A stretch of 64,000 bases of DNA from Pelosinus sp. UFO1 (GCF_000725345.1 NZ_CP008852.1:3216001-3280000), one strand, 5' to 3'. Numbered from the stretch's first letter, positions 43,518 through 52,629 are shown. Notes: generated from the letters alone by a model not told the origin. Translations and numbers: made by a program.

Positions 43518-43550
43518 ACATGGCGGGCTGCAATGTGCCGCCCGCCATGT
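43518..43550 (-). terminator. Terminator downstream of the lactate permease gene
   Basis: G+C-rich perfect 11-bp stem ACATGGCGGGC and complement, 11-nt loop, 133 nt after the permease stop. The flanking bases of 43454-43682 hold no gene. Confidence 0.6.
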
Positions 43551-43682
43551 GTCAGATAAGTGCTAGCGACTAGTAATAACTACTTCACTTTTCACTTACA
43601 ACCATTTTCTTTTAATAATATACTATTTTTCGGAGTAAGTCTATATCCTATATTAGTATATTATCCTAATTCTTAACAATTA

Positions 43683-45311
43683 TTAAGGGATCATCCATTG
43701 TAACCAGTATGCTTGCGCATAAGTCATAACCCCAACGATAACAGCCAATACAAGAGAATGTTTTACTGTAAAGCTAAACAAATCTCCTTCTTTACCAACA
43801 AGTCCAGTAGCTGCTGTAGCTACTGCGATACTTTGTGGAGAAATCATCTTACCACAAACACCGCCTGAGGAGTTTGCTGCTACTGTTAAAATTGGGTCAA
43901 CACCAACCTGTGTTCCTGTTACAGCTTGCAAGTTGCCAAATAATGCATTTGCAGAAGTATCGGAACCTGTTAAGAAAACGCCCAACCATCCTAAGAAAGG
44001 AGAGAAGAATGGGAAGAAAGAACCAGTTCCAGCAAGGAATAGACCAAGAGTAGAACTCATTCCTGAGTAATTCATAATATAAGCTAAACCAAGTACACAA
44101 GGAATTGTGATCAAAGGTTTTAATAATTGAGACAATGTTTTTGTGAAAATAGAAATAAATCTTGCTGGGCTAACTCCTAGTACTACTGCTGTAATCATGC
44201 TAGCAATAAATAAGGAAGTACCTGCAGCACTTAACCAGTTGATTTTGTAAAGCGCAGCCAATGCTGTTGGTTGTTTAGCGATCGGTGCAACTTGCATAAC
44301 TACCTTGTCCAAACCTGGTACCAACCATTTGATTGTTACTGCGTCTAAAGTAGCTACTACAGGTTTTAATCCCCATAAAATAACCATAACAGTCAAAATA
44401 ATGAACGGTGACCATGCTTTGAATACTTTACCAAAAGTTAATGCTTCTCTGTTAGCAACAAGAGTAGGTGCTGGTTCATTTTTAAACCGCCAAATTGTTG
44501 CTGGTTTCCAGTATTTTAAGAAAATAGTTAGTGAAATGATACAAGCTAAAGAGGATAAAATATCAGGAAGTTCTGGTCCTACATAGTTTGAGGAGAACCA
44601 TTGTACGCCAGCGAAAGAAACACCTGCTACCAAACAAGCTGGTAATACTTCTTTCATGGCTTTCCAACCTGACATAAGAACGACCAACCAGATTGGTATA
44701 ATCACGGAAAGGAATGGTAATTGTCTACCAACCATAGCACTGATTTTCATTGTATCAATACCAGTAACCTGACCTGCTACAATAATAGGAATACCAATAC
44801 CACCAAACGCTACTGGAGCAGTATTGGCTATTAAGCATAATCCAGCTGCATAGAGAGGATTAAAACCAAGGCCTACAAGCATACCAGCGGAGATTGCAAC
44901 AGGAGTACCAAAACCTGCTGCGCCTTCCAAAAAGGCACCAAACCCAAATGCAATTAATAGAGCTTGCAAACGACGGTCATCTGTAATTGTAGCGATAGAA
45001 TCTTTTACAATCTCAAATTGTCCAGTCTCTACTGTCATATTATAAATGAAAATAGCAGTAAGAACGATCCAGAAAATAGGGAATATTCCATATAAAGCGC
45101 CCATGCCTGTCGCTGTAAGAGCAAGGGCTGCAGGCATTTTATATACGAAAATTGCTACAAGCACTGCAGAAGTTACGGCAACTGCACCAGCAATTTGACC
45201 TGGAGTACGACGAATAGCCAGAAGATAGAAAATTACGATAATTGGAATTGCTGCGAAAAGGGATGATAACGCCAAATTGTTCATAGGATCATAAACTTGA
45301 GTCCATGCCAT
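43683..45311 (-). CDS. lctP: L-lactate permease (LctP family)
   Basis: Integral membrane carrier (542 residues, about 13 helices) that brings in lactate with protons. Family strings are FGAFLEGAAGFGTPVAISAGM, NTAPVAFGGIGIPI, LGVFLTGSDTSANALFGNLQ and the C-terminal GGVCGKMISPQSIAVA. Divergent to the lut genes across a 357-bp region containing two GntR-type operators. GAGGTG lies 7 nt before the ATG. Confidence 0.94.
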   Translation of the reverse strand: MAWTQVYDPMNNLALSSLFAAIPIIVIFYLLAIRRTPGQIAGAVAVTSAVLVAIFVYKMPAALALTATGMGALYGIFPIFWIVLTAIFIYNMTVETGQFEIVKDSIATITDDRRLQALLIAFGFGAFLEGAAGFGTPVAISAGMLVGLGFNPLYAAGLCLIANTAPVAFGGIGIPIIVAGQVTGIDTMKISAMVGRQLPFLSVIIPIWLVVLMSGWKAMKEVLPACLVAGVSFAGVQWFSSNYVGPELPDILSSLACIISLTIFLKYWKPATIWRFKNEPAPTLVANREALTFGKVFKAWSPFIILTVMVILWGLKPVVATLDAVTIKWLVPGLDKVVMQVAPIAKQPTALAALYKINWLSAAGTSLFIASMITAVVLGVSPARFISIFTKTLSQLLKPLITIPCVLGLAYIMNYSGMSSTLGLFLAGTGSFFPFFSPFLGWLGVFLTGSDTSANALFGNLQAVTGTQVGVDPILTVAANSSGGVCGKMISPQSIAVATAATGLVGKEGDLFSFTVKHSLVLAVIVGVMTYAQAYWLQWMIP

Positions 45312-45434
45312 TAATAAACACCTCTTTTTCTTATATTTTCCATCATATTGAACTTTTAGTAGGCTGTCTTCACTGGTCTAATCTTTTCTCACCTCTCTTC
45401 GATCAACCAGTATTTAGTTTTGAGACAACTGGAC

Positions 45435-45449
45435 TAGTGGTCTGACCAC
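45435..45449. promoter_or_regulatory. FadR/LldR-type operator, permease side
   Basis: AGTGGTCTGACCACT, a perfect 6-3-6 palindrome with the core TGGT-N3-ACCA bound by FadR-subfamily GntR regulators. Confidence 0.7.
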
Positions 45450-45608
45450 TTTACAAATTTATAATTTCAACACAATCTCTTAAATTCCTGCTACTAAATT
45501 TAAAAGATTCAAATAAATATATAATTTTTTGTGTTTTCAATTTATATTTTCTTTTTTTTAATTATTTAAGAAGGATTTTAAATGTCGAACTTAGAATATA
45601 TTTAGCAG

Positions 45609-45631
45609 ACCACCGGTCAGACCACCAGACC
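45609..45631. promoter_or_regulatory. FadR/LldR-type operator, lut side
   Basis: ACCACCGGTCAGACCACCAG contains CGGTCAGACCA, one base off TGGT-N3-ACCA, inside overlapping GACC/GGTC half-sites. It lies 45 nt upstream of lutC, suited to repression. Confidence 0.6.
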
Positions 45632-45668
45632 GCGTTTTAACTTTTTACTAAAATAAAGGACGTGAATT

Positions 45669-46277
45669 ATGAAAAAAGTAAGTAATAACTGGAAACAATC
45701 CTTCCCAGCTAATAGTTTTGGTACTCAATTTTTTGAAGAATTCTCAACACGTGCGCAAAATGTTGCAGCAAAAGTATACCGCGTAAAAACAGGAGCAGAG
45801 GCCCAATCGGTTATTGTTGATATTATTAAGTCGAGTGAGGCAAAAAAAGTTGTCGCTACCAGTGAAGTGATTTCCCCATCTGCAGGACTACATAATACGT
45901 TAAAAGGCATGAATGTTGAACTCTATACAGAGCAAGGGGATATTAGAACCCACGCAGACACATCGGATGTGGGAATTGCCTGTGTTGAATTTGGCATTGC
46001 AGAAACAGGCAGCGTCTGCGAAGACAGCTTCTCCATTGAACAGCGTCTTGTCACAACTCTTCCCCCTATCTCCATTGTTGTCATGCACAGTGGCAATGTT
46101 GTACCTGACATAGCAACGGCCTTTGAAGTGATTTCTAAAGTATTTAACCGCGGCTATATTAGCTTCATTACTGGACCTAGCCGTACATCTGACATTGAAA
46201 GAGTTCTGACCATCGGCGTACATGGTCCGAGCCAATTCGTCGTTATTGCTATTGATGAAGATACGAGGGAGGTATAA
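45669..46277 (+). CDS. lutC: LUD-domain lactate utilisation protein C
   Basis: LutC/YkgG-type protein (202 residues) with the LUD fold: ATSEVISPSAGL, DVGIACVEFGIAETGSV, TLPPISIVVMHSGNVV and SFITGPSRTSDIER, the last a strong family marker. It is a subunit of the LutABC (LldEFG) iron-sulphur L-lactate dehydrogenase. AAAGGA lies 8 nt before the ATG, and the next gene starts 5 nt after its stop. Confidence 0.92.
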   Translation: MKKVSNNWKQSFPANSFGTQFFEEFSTRAQNVAAKVYRVKTGAEAQSVIVDIIKSSEAKKVVATSEVISPSAGLHNTLKGMNVELYTEQGDIRTHADTSDVGIACVEFGIAETGSVCEDSFSIEQRLVTTLPPISIVVMHSGNVVPDIATAFEVISKVFNRGYISFITGPSRTSDIERVLTIGVHGPSQFVVIAIDEDTREV

Positions 46278-46281
46278 TATT

Positions 46282-48453
46282 ATGACAAGTACTAACCGTA
46301 ACCTAAGACAAGAAATCAATGAAAAATTAATGGATGAAACCTTACGCGGTTCTTTAAACCGATTCGCAGAAGCTTATCCTATCGCTCGGGCCAAAGCTTA
46401 TGAAAATGTAGATGATTTGGATGCATTACGTAATTCTGTACGAGATATGAAAATAGATACAGTGGAGAGATTGGAAGAAATTGCGAACCAATTTGAAGAA
46501 CAAGTTACTTTGCGCGGTGGTAAAGTCTTCCGTGCGAAAGATGGTGACGCTTTAAAACAGTATCTTTTTGACCTATGTAAACAAAAAGGTGTTAAACGAA
46601 TTGCAAAATCAAAATCCATGGCGACGGAAGAAATTCATTTGAATCACTTTCTGGAAGAAGAGGGATTACATGTAAAAGAGACCGATTTAGGTGAATGGAT
46701 TATTTCCATTGCAGGTCATAAACCTTCCCATATGGTTATGCCCGCTATTCATCTAGATCGTAATCAAGTTGCAAAATATTTTTCTCAGGAACTCAACAAA
46801 GATATTGAACCTGATATTGCTTACATGGTACAAGAAGCCAGAACCGCTTTACGTGAAGAATTCTTACTAGCTGATATGGGTATTACAGGCGCTAATTTTG
46901 GTATTGCAGAAAATGGTGCTACAGGACTTGTAACGAATGAAGGAAATGCGCGTTTAGTAGCCACACTACCACCGATTCAAGTGGTCATTATCGGCTATGA
47001 AAAACTCATCCCTACAATTAAAGATGCTGTACCTATTTTAAGAACCTTACCAAGAAATGCGACAGGTCAACTTATGACTAGCTATATGAGTATGATTTCT
47101 GGTGCAGCGCCTGCTTTAGTAAAAAAAGATGGTCAATGGGTAGAACAAGAAAAAGAACTTCATGTTATTCTCTTTGATAATGGTCGTTTAAAAGCTGCCA
47201 AAGATGATAAACTAAAACAGATCTATCAATGTGTTCGCTGTGCATCCTGTTTGAATGTCTGCCCCGTTTACACGTTAGTTGGCGGACATGTTTATGGCCA
47301 TATTTATGCTGGTGGTATCGGTGCAATTCTAACAGCGCTACTAAATAGCATGGATGATTTTAAACAAATTAATGAGATGTGTATTGGCTGTCGCCGTTGT
47401 ACCGAAATTTGCCCTGGCAAAATTGATATTCCTGGACTAATCGAATACCTAAGAGCCAAATCAGTAAAAGAAGATGGCCTTCCTTTTGGCGTAAAAGCAG
47501 TATTTGAAAATGTGCTTGCAAATCGGAAAGTATTCCACTCTTTATTACGTTTAGCTTCTATTGGACAAAAACCATTTACAACAGGACGCGTCATCAGACA
47601 CTTGCCATTATTCTTTGCTGGATTAGCTGAAAATCGCAGTTTACCTGCTGTAGCCGATACACCTTTCCGAGATCGAGTTAAAAAAGTTACGAAACAAGTC
47701 AATAAACCTAAAAAACGTATTGCTTTTTTCAGTGGCTGTAACATTGACTTTATTTTCCCTGAGACAGGCGAATCTGTTTATAAAGTGTTGCAAGATCTGA
47801 ATATGGAAGTAGTTTTCCCTGAAGATCAAAGCTGCTGCGGTAAACCAGTATTAGGTATGGGTGACCACGAAACGGCCAAAAAGATTGCTAAACAAAACAT
47901 TATAGCCTTTGAAGAAGCCAGAGCAGATTACATTATGTTTGCCTGCCCTACTTGTGCTGAAACTTGGCATGTTACTTATGTAGAATTGTTTAAAGATGAT
48001 CCTGAGTGGAGCAAAAGAATTGAAAAATTGGCTCACAATGTTAGAGAATTTACAAGCTTTGTTGCTGGAGAATATGAAAAATCGGGTCGCTTGGTAAAAT
48101 CACAAGGCGGACAAAAAGTAACGTATCACGATTCCTGTCATATGAAACGTGGTCTTAATGTTCACACTGAACCTAGAAAACTTCTAGAATCAGCTCCTGG
48201 TTATGATTTCGTGGAAATGAAGGATTGTGATAAATGTTGCGGTATGGCCGGTGCTTTCGGTGTTAAATACACGGAACTTTCCATGCCTATCTTAAAGAAA
48301 AAAGTCGATAATATTCGAGATAGTGGTGCTGAGGTAATCGCTGTAGCTTGCCCAGCCTGCATGATGCAAATCCAAGGTGGTCTAGATAAACAAGCCCCTA
48401 ACATTAAAATTAAACATGTTGCAGAAATTATCGCGGAACAAATTAAAGAATAA
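46282..48453 (+). CDS. LutB-LutA fusion: iron-sulphur lactate oxidase subunit
   Basis: A 723-residue protein that joins what are usually two subunits. The N-terminal part is LutB-like: a LUD domain (about 70-300, including GITGANFGIAENGATGLVTNEG) and two [4Fe-4S] motifs, CVRCASCLNVCP (317-328) and CIGCRRCTEICPG (367-379). The C-terminal part is LutA-like, with two CCG domains (FFSGCNIDFIFPETG with QSCCGKP near 517; SCHMKRG with DKCCGMAGAFG near 652). It oxidises lactate to pyruvate and passes electrons to quinone or a flavoprotein. The ATG at 46282 has GGGAGG 9 nt upstream; the frame's earlier start overlaps lutC. Confidence 0.9.
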   Translation: MTSTNRNLRQEINEKLMDETLRGSLNRFAEAYPIARAKAYENVDDLDALRNSVRDMKIDTVERLEEIANQFEEQVTLRGGKVFRAKDGDALKQYLFDLCKQKGVKRIAKSKSMATEEIHLNHFLEEEGLHVKETDLGEWIISIAGHKPSHMVMPAIHLDRNQVAKYFSQELNKDIEPDIAYMVQEARTALREEFLLADMGITGANFGIAENGATGLVTNEGNARLVATLPPIQVVIIGYEKLIPTIKDAVPILRTLPRNATGQLMTSYMSMISGAAPALVKKDGQWVEQEKELHVILFDNGRLKAAKDDKLKQIYQCVRCASCLNVCPVYTLVGGHVYGHIYAGGIGAILTALLNSMDDFKQINEMCIGCRRCTEICPGKIDIPGLIEYLRAKSVKEDGLPFGVKAVFENVLANRKVFHSLLRLASIGQKPFTTGRVIRHLPLFFAGLAENRSLPAVADTPFRDRVKKVTKQVNKPKKRIAFFSGCNIDFIFPETGESVYKVLQDLNMEVVFPEDQSCCGKPVLGMGDHETAKKIAKQNIIAFEEARADYIMFACPTCAETWHVTYVELFKDDPEWSKRIEKLAHNVREFTSFVAGEYEKSGRLVKSQGGQKVTYHDSCHMKRGLNVHTEPRKLLESAPGYDFVEMKDCDKCCGMAGAFGVKYTELSMPILKKKVDNIRDSGAEVIAVACPACMMQIQGGLDKQAPNIKIKHVAEIIAEQIKE

Positions 48454-48470
48454 TATTCACTCCAAATCAC

Positions 48471-48504
48471 AAAGAGGTTGAGAGCAAATGCTCTCAACCT
48501 CTTT
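48471..48504. terminator. Shared terminator of the lut operon and niaR
   Basis: Perfect 15-bp stem AAAGAGGTTGAGAGC with 4-nt loop and A/T runs on both sides; sits between two convergent genes. Confidence 0.88.
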
Positions 48505-48512
48505 GTATCTTC

Positions 48513-49031
48513 TTATGAAGACATTAGAATTCCCTTATTCTTCAATTCCTCTTTTATCTTAGACAAAACTTCCTCACTAGGCACTTCGACAGTATGCAAA
48601 TGCACACCACCAGTGATATTTGCTAGCTGCTCCGCTTTAGCACTTTTTAGTTTATGCAAAAATTCTCCGACTTCTCTACGTGATCCTATCATTAAGTTGG
48701 CTTTTAACTCTCCATAAAGGGAATGCTCAACAATAACATCAATAACTTTGCCACCATTATCAACAATAATCGATAGCTCCTCATCTACCTTGTCCTGCTT
48801 ATGCTTACAGGCCAAGGTAGCCCTAAGGCTCTTGGTACTTTCCATATGGGGCAGTAAATAGCCTTGCGGCGTTGCATAAATTACATTTCCTGCTGCGCGT
48901 AAAATAGCAAAGTCGCTAACAATAATTTGACGACTGACCCCTAGCTCTTTCGCCAACCATGTACCTGTTAGTGGCTCCTTTGCCGCTGTTAGTCGCTCTA
49001 ACAGCAGTCTTCGTCGCTCTTTTGCATCCAT
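48513..49031 (-). CDS. niaR: Niacin-responsive repressor NiaR (3H domain)
   Basis: HTH_11 domain at residues 5-60 (ERRRLLLERLTAAKEPLTG, then LAKELGVSRQIIVSDFAILR), followed by the 3H domain with its three conserved histidines (HKQDKVDEELS, VEHSLYGEL, GGVHLHTVEVP) that bind nickel and nicotinic acid. The length of 172 is normal. It represses NAD synthesis and niacin uptake genes; the NiaP-like transporter at 41146 is a likely target. It starts 20 nt after the sensor kinase gene. Confidence 0.92.
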   Translation of the reverse strand: MDAKERRRLLLERLTAAKEPLTGTWLAKELGVSRQIIVSDFAILRAAGNVIYATPQGYLLPHMESTKSLRATLACKHKQDKVDEELSIIVDNGGKVIDVIVEHSLYGELKANLMIGSRREVGEFLHKLKSAKAEQLANITGGVHLHTVEVPSEEVLSKIKEELKNKGILMSS

Positions 49032-49051
49032 TACTACACTCCCCCTATAAC

Positions 49052-50659
49052 CTATTCAGCACAAGGTAATTTTATCGAGAATATTGTGCCCTGACCAAAT
49101 TCGCTCTGCACTTTAATTGAGCCACTATGGCCTTCAATAATATTATAGCATACAGATAGACCTAAACCATTGCCACCTTCCTTTGTTGTATAAAAAGGGG
49201 TGCCAATTTTTTTTAATATCTCCTTAGACATACCTATTCCATTATCTTTTACCTCCATCACGATAAAGTCTTCTTTACGTGATAAAAGGATCTTAACTTC
49301 TCCATTTCTCCCTACTGCATCAATTGCATTTTTCACCAAGTTAATCAGTACCTGTTTTAATTGAGCCTCATCACCCAAAATATAAGACGATCGATTCACT
49401 AATGTTCCTTCCATGATACCGATGTATTTATGTGATAATAGGTTCATCTTATTAAAAAAGGTTAATGTTATCTTTTTTACTACAGCCTGATTTTCCATTA
49501 ATAATATAACATCATGAATCATCTGCTCAATATTCACTTTTACAAAATGAGGAGTTTTTAATGGACGGGTCAGTTGCTGGAACTCATTAGTTAACTTATC
49601 TATCCGATCAATTTCAGTTAATATGATTTTTATATGTTCTTGGTTTGGTACTCTTTCGCCCTCACCACGGTTCATTAACTGAATAAAACCTTTAATAGAC
49701 GTTAGAGGATTACGAATTTCATGAGCCAAACTTGCCGCCAATTGATTGACACTTATTAAACGCTCCATGCGAAACCTGCGTATATTTTCTTCAAAAAGCT
49801 TCTTATGTAGAAAGTTTCTATACAATAAGCCTGCACATAGTGCCATTAAACATAATATTGTGAGTTCTGGAAGAGACTCTTTAAATACGGTCTTATATAC
49901 TTCACTAACAGGCGTAACCAAAATAACCTGCCACTTGGTATTATCAACTGGCATATATAAATATATTTTATCTTGATTATAGATAGGCTCAGCTTTTTCC
50001 CTGTCAGAAATCTGATCAAATTCCTCATCAGGAGGCATTAATTCACTTAAAAACCCTGAAGCATAAACCTTTCCGTTATTGCCATCTTTTATAAATATAG
50101 TCTGATTAAAAGATAATTTATGATCCCCGATTAAGTTGCCTATTTCAGTCAATAATACCTCACTTGATATTACCCCTTGAACATATCCCTTTTCGTTATA
50201 TACGGGTACACTTAAATTAACATACGGTTGATAAGATGTGCAGTGAATTACATCGGTAATTATCCTTTTACCTGATAATACAGCATCAAATTTCTCCATG
50301 TCATAGTTCGGATTTGGACAAGTCTCACGTACTTGCGATATTATCCTACCTTGCCTATCGAATACATTAATATTAGAAAAATTAACTACCTCCCGAGAAT
50401 GGCTTAACTCGTTATACACCTCATCAGGATTAAGACTTCTTATTTCAGGATCTGCTGCTAAAAATTGTAATGCCAATAGCTGTACATTTAAATTGAGTTC
50501 TAAATGCTTATTCACCATACCAAGAGTTTCACGCTGCCTCGCAATAACTAACTGATATTGGCTCTTTGCAAAATAAAAGGTTACGGTACTTAACAAAAGT
50601 AAAATAAATAAAATCATAAATAAGCGCATCCAGCGACTTGCTTTATGCAATCCTGCCAA
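49052..50659 (-). CDS. Membrane sensor histidine kinase with Cache-type sensor
   Basis: Two transmembrane helices (about 10-32 and 270-288) enclose an extracytoplasmic Cache-like domain of about 230 residues. Then come HisKA with the phospho-accepting H box SLAHEIRNPLTSIKGF and an HATPase domain with N box (LINLVKNAIDAVG), G1 (DNGIGM) and G2 (GGNGLGLSVC). The C-terminal half resembles sporulation kinases (KinB/KinA type). No response regulator is adjacent, consistent with an orphan kinase of the sporulation phosphorelay. The TTG at 50659 with a seven-G ribosome site 5 nt upstream is preferred to earlier starts at 50704 or 50683; length 535. Confidence 0.85.
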   Translation of the reverse strand: MAGLHKASRWMRLFMILFILLLLSTVTFYFAKSQYQLVIARQRETLGMVNKHLELNLNVQLLALQFLAADPEIRSLNPDEVYNELSHSREVVNFSNINVFDRQGRIISQVRETCPNPNYDMEKFDAVLSGKRIITDVIHCTSYQPYVNLSVPVYNEKGYVQGVISSEVLLTEIGNLIGDHKLSFNQTIFIKDGNNGKVYASGFLSELMPPDEEFDQISDREKAEPIYNQDKIYLYMPVDNTKWQVILVTPVSEVYKTVFKESLPELTILCLMALCAGLLYRNFLHKKLFEENIRRFRMERLISVNQLAASLAHEIRNPLTSIKGFIQLMNRGEGERVPNQEHIKIILTEIDRIDKLTNEFQQLTRPLKTPHFVKVNIEQMIHDVILLMENQAVVKKITLTFFNKMNLLSHKYIGIMEGTLVNRSSYILGDEAQLKQVLINLVKNAIDAVGRNGEVKILLSRKEDFIVMEVKDNGIGMSKEILKKIGTPFYTTKEGGNGLGLSVCYNIIEGHSGSIKVQSEFGQGTIFSIKLPCAE

Positions 50660-50759
50660 ATATACCCCCCCTTTATTCTCCATAATTCGCCAAAAACAGC
50701 ACATTTCCTGCTATTTCCTCTTTACGCTTACACATCTGGGTATCCTTTGAAATAAAAGG

Positions 50760-50865
50760 ATAAGAAAAGACTTGGCTTAGGCCAAGTCTTCAGACGCAGG
50801 CATAAGCCTTAGTCGTTCTTACTTGGAATCAAGAAAGTGTTATACTTTCTGATTCCGCAAAAAAA
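50760..50865 (-). repeat. 104-nt structured repeat, copy A
   Basis: Read on the minus strand: GGAATCA-GAAAG hairpin (12 bp with one bulged A), a short GGCTTATGCC hairpin, and an end hairpin AAGACTTGGCC/GGCCAAGTCTT followed by TTCTTAT. It lies 45 nt downstream of the tRNA-Val CCA, so the end hairpin can terminate the tRNA operon. About 93 percent identical to copy C. Confidence 0.85.
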
Positions 50866-50910
50866 GTGAGCATTAGAATAAAATCTAACACTCACTTATC
50901 AATTCTTGTT

Positions 50911-50986
<76 letters not shown>

Positions 50987-50994
50987 GATTTGTT

Positions 50995-51069
50995 TGGTGA
51001 CCCGTGGGGGAATCGAACCCCCGTTATCGCCGTGAAAGGGCGGTGTCTTAACCGCTTGACCAACGGGCC
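50995..51069 (-). tRNA. tRNA-Glu (anticodon TTC)
   Basis: Minus strand: acceptor GGCCCGT/ACGGGTC with one G-U pair, anticodon loop CTTTCAC giving TTC, T arm GGGGGTTCGATTCCCCC, encoded CCA. Confidence 0.96.
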
Positions 51070-51074
51070 ACATA

Positions 51075-51150
51075 TGGCTCCTTGAGTAGGACTCGAACCT
51101 ACGACCGATCGGTTAACAGCCGATTGCTCTACCAACTGAGCTATCAAGGA
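51075..51150 (-). tRNA. tRNA-Asn (anticodon GTT)
   Basis: Minus strand: acceptor TCCTTGA/TCAAGGA, anticodon loop CTGTTAA giving GTT, T arm GTAGGTTCGAGTCCTAC, discriminator G, encoded CCA. First gene of the tRNA operon. Confidence 0.96.
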
Positions 51151-51168
51151 ATGGTAACAACATTTATT

Positions 51169-51197
51169 ATTATATAGCAGATTAACCATAAATGCAA
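51169..51197 (-). promoter_or_regulatory. Sigma-A promoter of the tRNA operon
   Basis: Minus strand TTGCAT (-35, 51197-51192), 17-nt spacer, TATAAT (-10, 51174-51169), about 20 nt before tRNA-Asn. Confidence 0.85.
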
Positions 51198-51247
51198 TAG
51201 GTTAATCTATTATTTTTATTTTTTTCTTTAAGTTTTTCGGATATAAT

Positions 51248-51485
51248 ATAAAGAAGACTTGATTCAGATAGAGTTTTAACTCCATCTGAATCTTAGCCCT
51301 TCTTATCCAGGGACTTAGCCGCTCTTAACTCCCACTTATATAAGTGAGCCTTGGATTCGAAAATCCTTAGAGCGAACTTACTTCGAGTTTTACAGACTGA
51401 TATCCTAACCAGAGGGCAGGATATTACAGGCTGTTAACGAGATGAAGATGGGAGTCTTAGAGCGGTTTAGTCATCGGATAAATAG
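51248..51485 (+). ncRNA. 238-nt structured RNA element, copy 1 (upstream of M29 aminopeptidase)
   Basis: Nearly identical (235 of 238) to the inverted copy at 56833-57070. A TATAAT (51242-51247) lies immediately upstream. Predicted helices: 5' hairpin 51261-51274/51279-51292; closing helices TTATCC/GGATAA (51303-51308 with 51476-51481), GACTTAG/TTTAGTC (51312-51318 with 51466-51472), CCGCTCT/AGAGCGG (51319-51325 with 51459-51465) and ACTCCC/GGGAGT (51328-51333 with 51450-51455). Inside are hairpins CACTT/AAGTG, GGATT-CGAA-AATCC, CGAA/TTCG and a long ACAGACTG-ATATCCT arm (51392-51434). It ends 31 nt before the aminopeptidase start. Class not assigned; raiA-type and HEARO-type RNAs are candidates to test. 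Confidence 0.75.
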
Positions 51486-51516
51486 TCATACACAATGCAT
51501 ACAGGAGGCGTTTTTT

Positions 51517-52629
51517 TTGGATCCAAGAATACAGAAATTGGCAAACACTCTCATTACCTACTCTACTCATCTACAAAAAGATGAAAATATTTTAATTGAA
51601 ATCTTTGATGATGCCCTCCCCCTCGGAAAAGCACTCATCGAAGAAGCTTATAAAGTAGGTGCTAACCCCTTCCTCTCTTTAAAAAATAATAAACTCCAGC
51701 GCAGTCTCTTACTCCATTCTACAGTTCCTCAATTAGAACAAATTGCAAAGTGGGAAGCTGAGCGTATGGAACAAATGGATGCTTATATCGGCATTCGCGC
51801 TAATGAAAATAGTAGTGAATTTGCTGATATCCCCCCCGAACAATTGCAGCATTATCAGCAATATTGGCTAAAACCAGTACATACTGACCTGCGTGTTCCT
51901 AAGACCAAATGGTGTGTACTGCGCTATCCAAACAATTCTATGGCCCAACTGGCAAACATGAGCAGCGAGGGTTTTGAAGAATTCTATTTTAATGTTTGTA
52001 ACCTCGATTATTCGAAAATGGACGATGCTATGACTCCTTTAGTCGATTTAATGCAAAAAACTGATAAGGTCCATATTATTGGTCCTGGCACTGACCTCTC
52101 TTTTTCGATTAAAAACATACCTGCTATAAAATGCTGCGGTCTGCGCAATATACCTGATGGAGAAGTATATACTGCTCCGGTCAAGAATTCTATCAATGGT
52201 CACTTAACCTATAATACACCTGCTGTTTACCAAGGTGTGACTTATGAGAACATTCACCTTGAATTTGCAGATGGAAAAATTATAAAAGCCTCAGCAAATC
52301 ATACGGAAAAAATTAATAAAATATTTGATACAGATGAGGGTGCCCGCTATATCGGTGAATTCGCTCTTGGTGTCAACCCCCATATTAGCGTCCCGATGAA
52401 AGATACCTTATTCGATGAAAAGATTAAAGGCAGTTTTCACTTTACTCCAGGCAATGCCTATAAAGGCGCTTTTAACGGTAATAAATCGGCGATCCATTGG
52501 GATTTAGTATGTATTCAAAACCCAGAACATGGTGGCGGAGAGATTTGGTTTGATGATGTTCTTATCCGTAAAGATGGAATTTTTGTTATACCCGAATTAA
52601 AGGGGCTCAACCCAGAAAACTTACTATAG
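51517..52629 (+). CDS. M29 family metallo-aminopeptidase
   Basis: Leucyl-aminopeptidase of the thermophilic M29 type (AmpS/PepS; 370 residues). Metal-site strings of the family are seen late in the chain: GEFALGVNP, IKGSFHFTPGNAY and SAIHWDLVC (His/Asp ligands), with DGEVYTAPVKNSINGHLTYN before them. It releases N-terminal amino acids from peptides in the cytoplasm. The TTG at 51517 has AGGAGG 8 nt upstream. The frame extends to 51442, but that part lies inside the structured RNA element, so the short form is used. Confidence 0.9.
   Translation: MDPRIQKLANTLITYSTHLQKDENILIEIFDDALPLGKALIEEAYKVGANPFLSLKNNKLQRSLLLHSTVPQLEQIAKWEAERMEQMDAYIGIRANENSSEFADIPPEQLQHYQQYWLKPVHTDLRVPKTKWCVLRYPNNSMAQLANMSSEGFEEFYFNVCNLDYSKMDDAMTPLVDLMQKTDKVHIIGPGTDLSFSIKNIPAIKCCGLRNIPDGEVYTAPVKNSINGHLTYNTPAVYQGVTYENIHLEFADGKIIKASANHTEKINKIFDTDEGARYIGEFALGVNPHISVPMKDTLFDEKIKGSFHFTPGNAYKGAFNGNKSAIHWDLVCIQNPEHGGGEIWFDDVLIRKDGIFVIPELKGLNPENLL

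Larger units (their letters stand above)
45312..45668. promoter_or_regulatory. Divergent promoter region of the lactate regulon
   Basis: No gene. It holds the two operators listed separately, one 122 nt before the permease start and one about 45 nt before the lutC start, and very A+T-rich DNA between them. Confidence 0.6.

Noticed and set aside
45312-45668. Riboswitch or T-box leader in the long divergent region
   Set aside because: No conserved riboswitch core or terminator-antiterminator pair; the region is explained by operators and A+T-rich promoters.
51442-51516. N-terminal extension of the aminopeptidase frame
   Set aside because: It is part of the 238-nt structured element shared with an unrelated gene's upstream region; the TTG at 51517 has a proper ribosome site.
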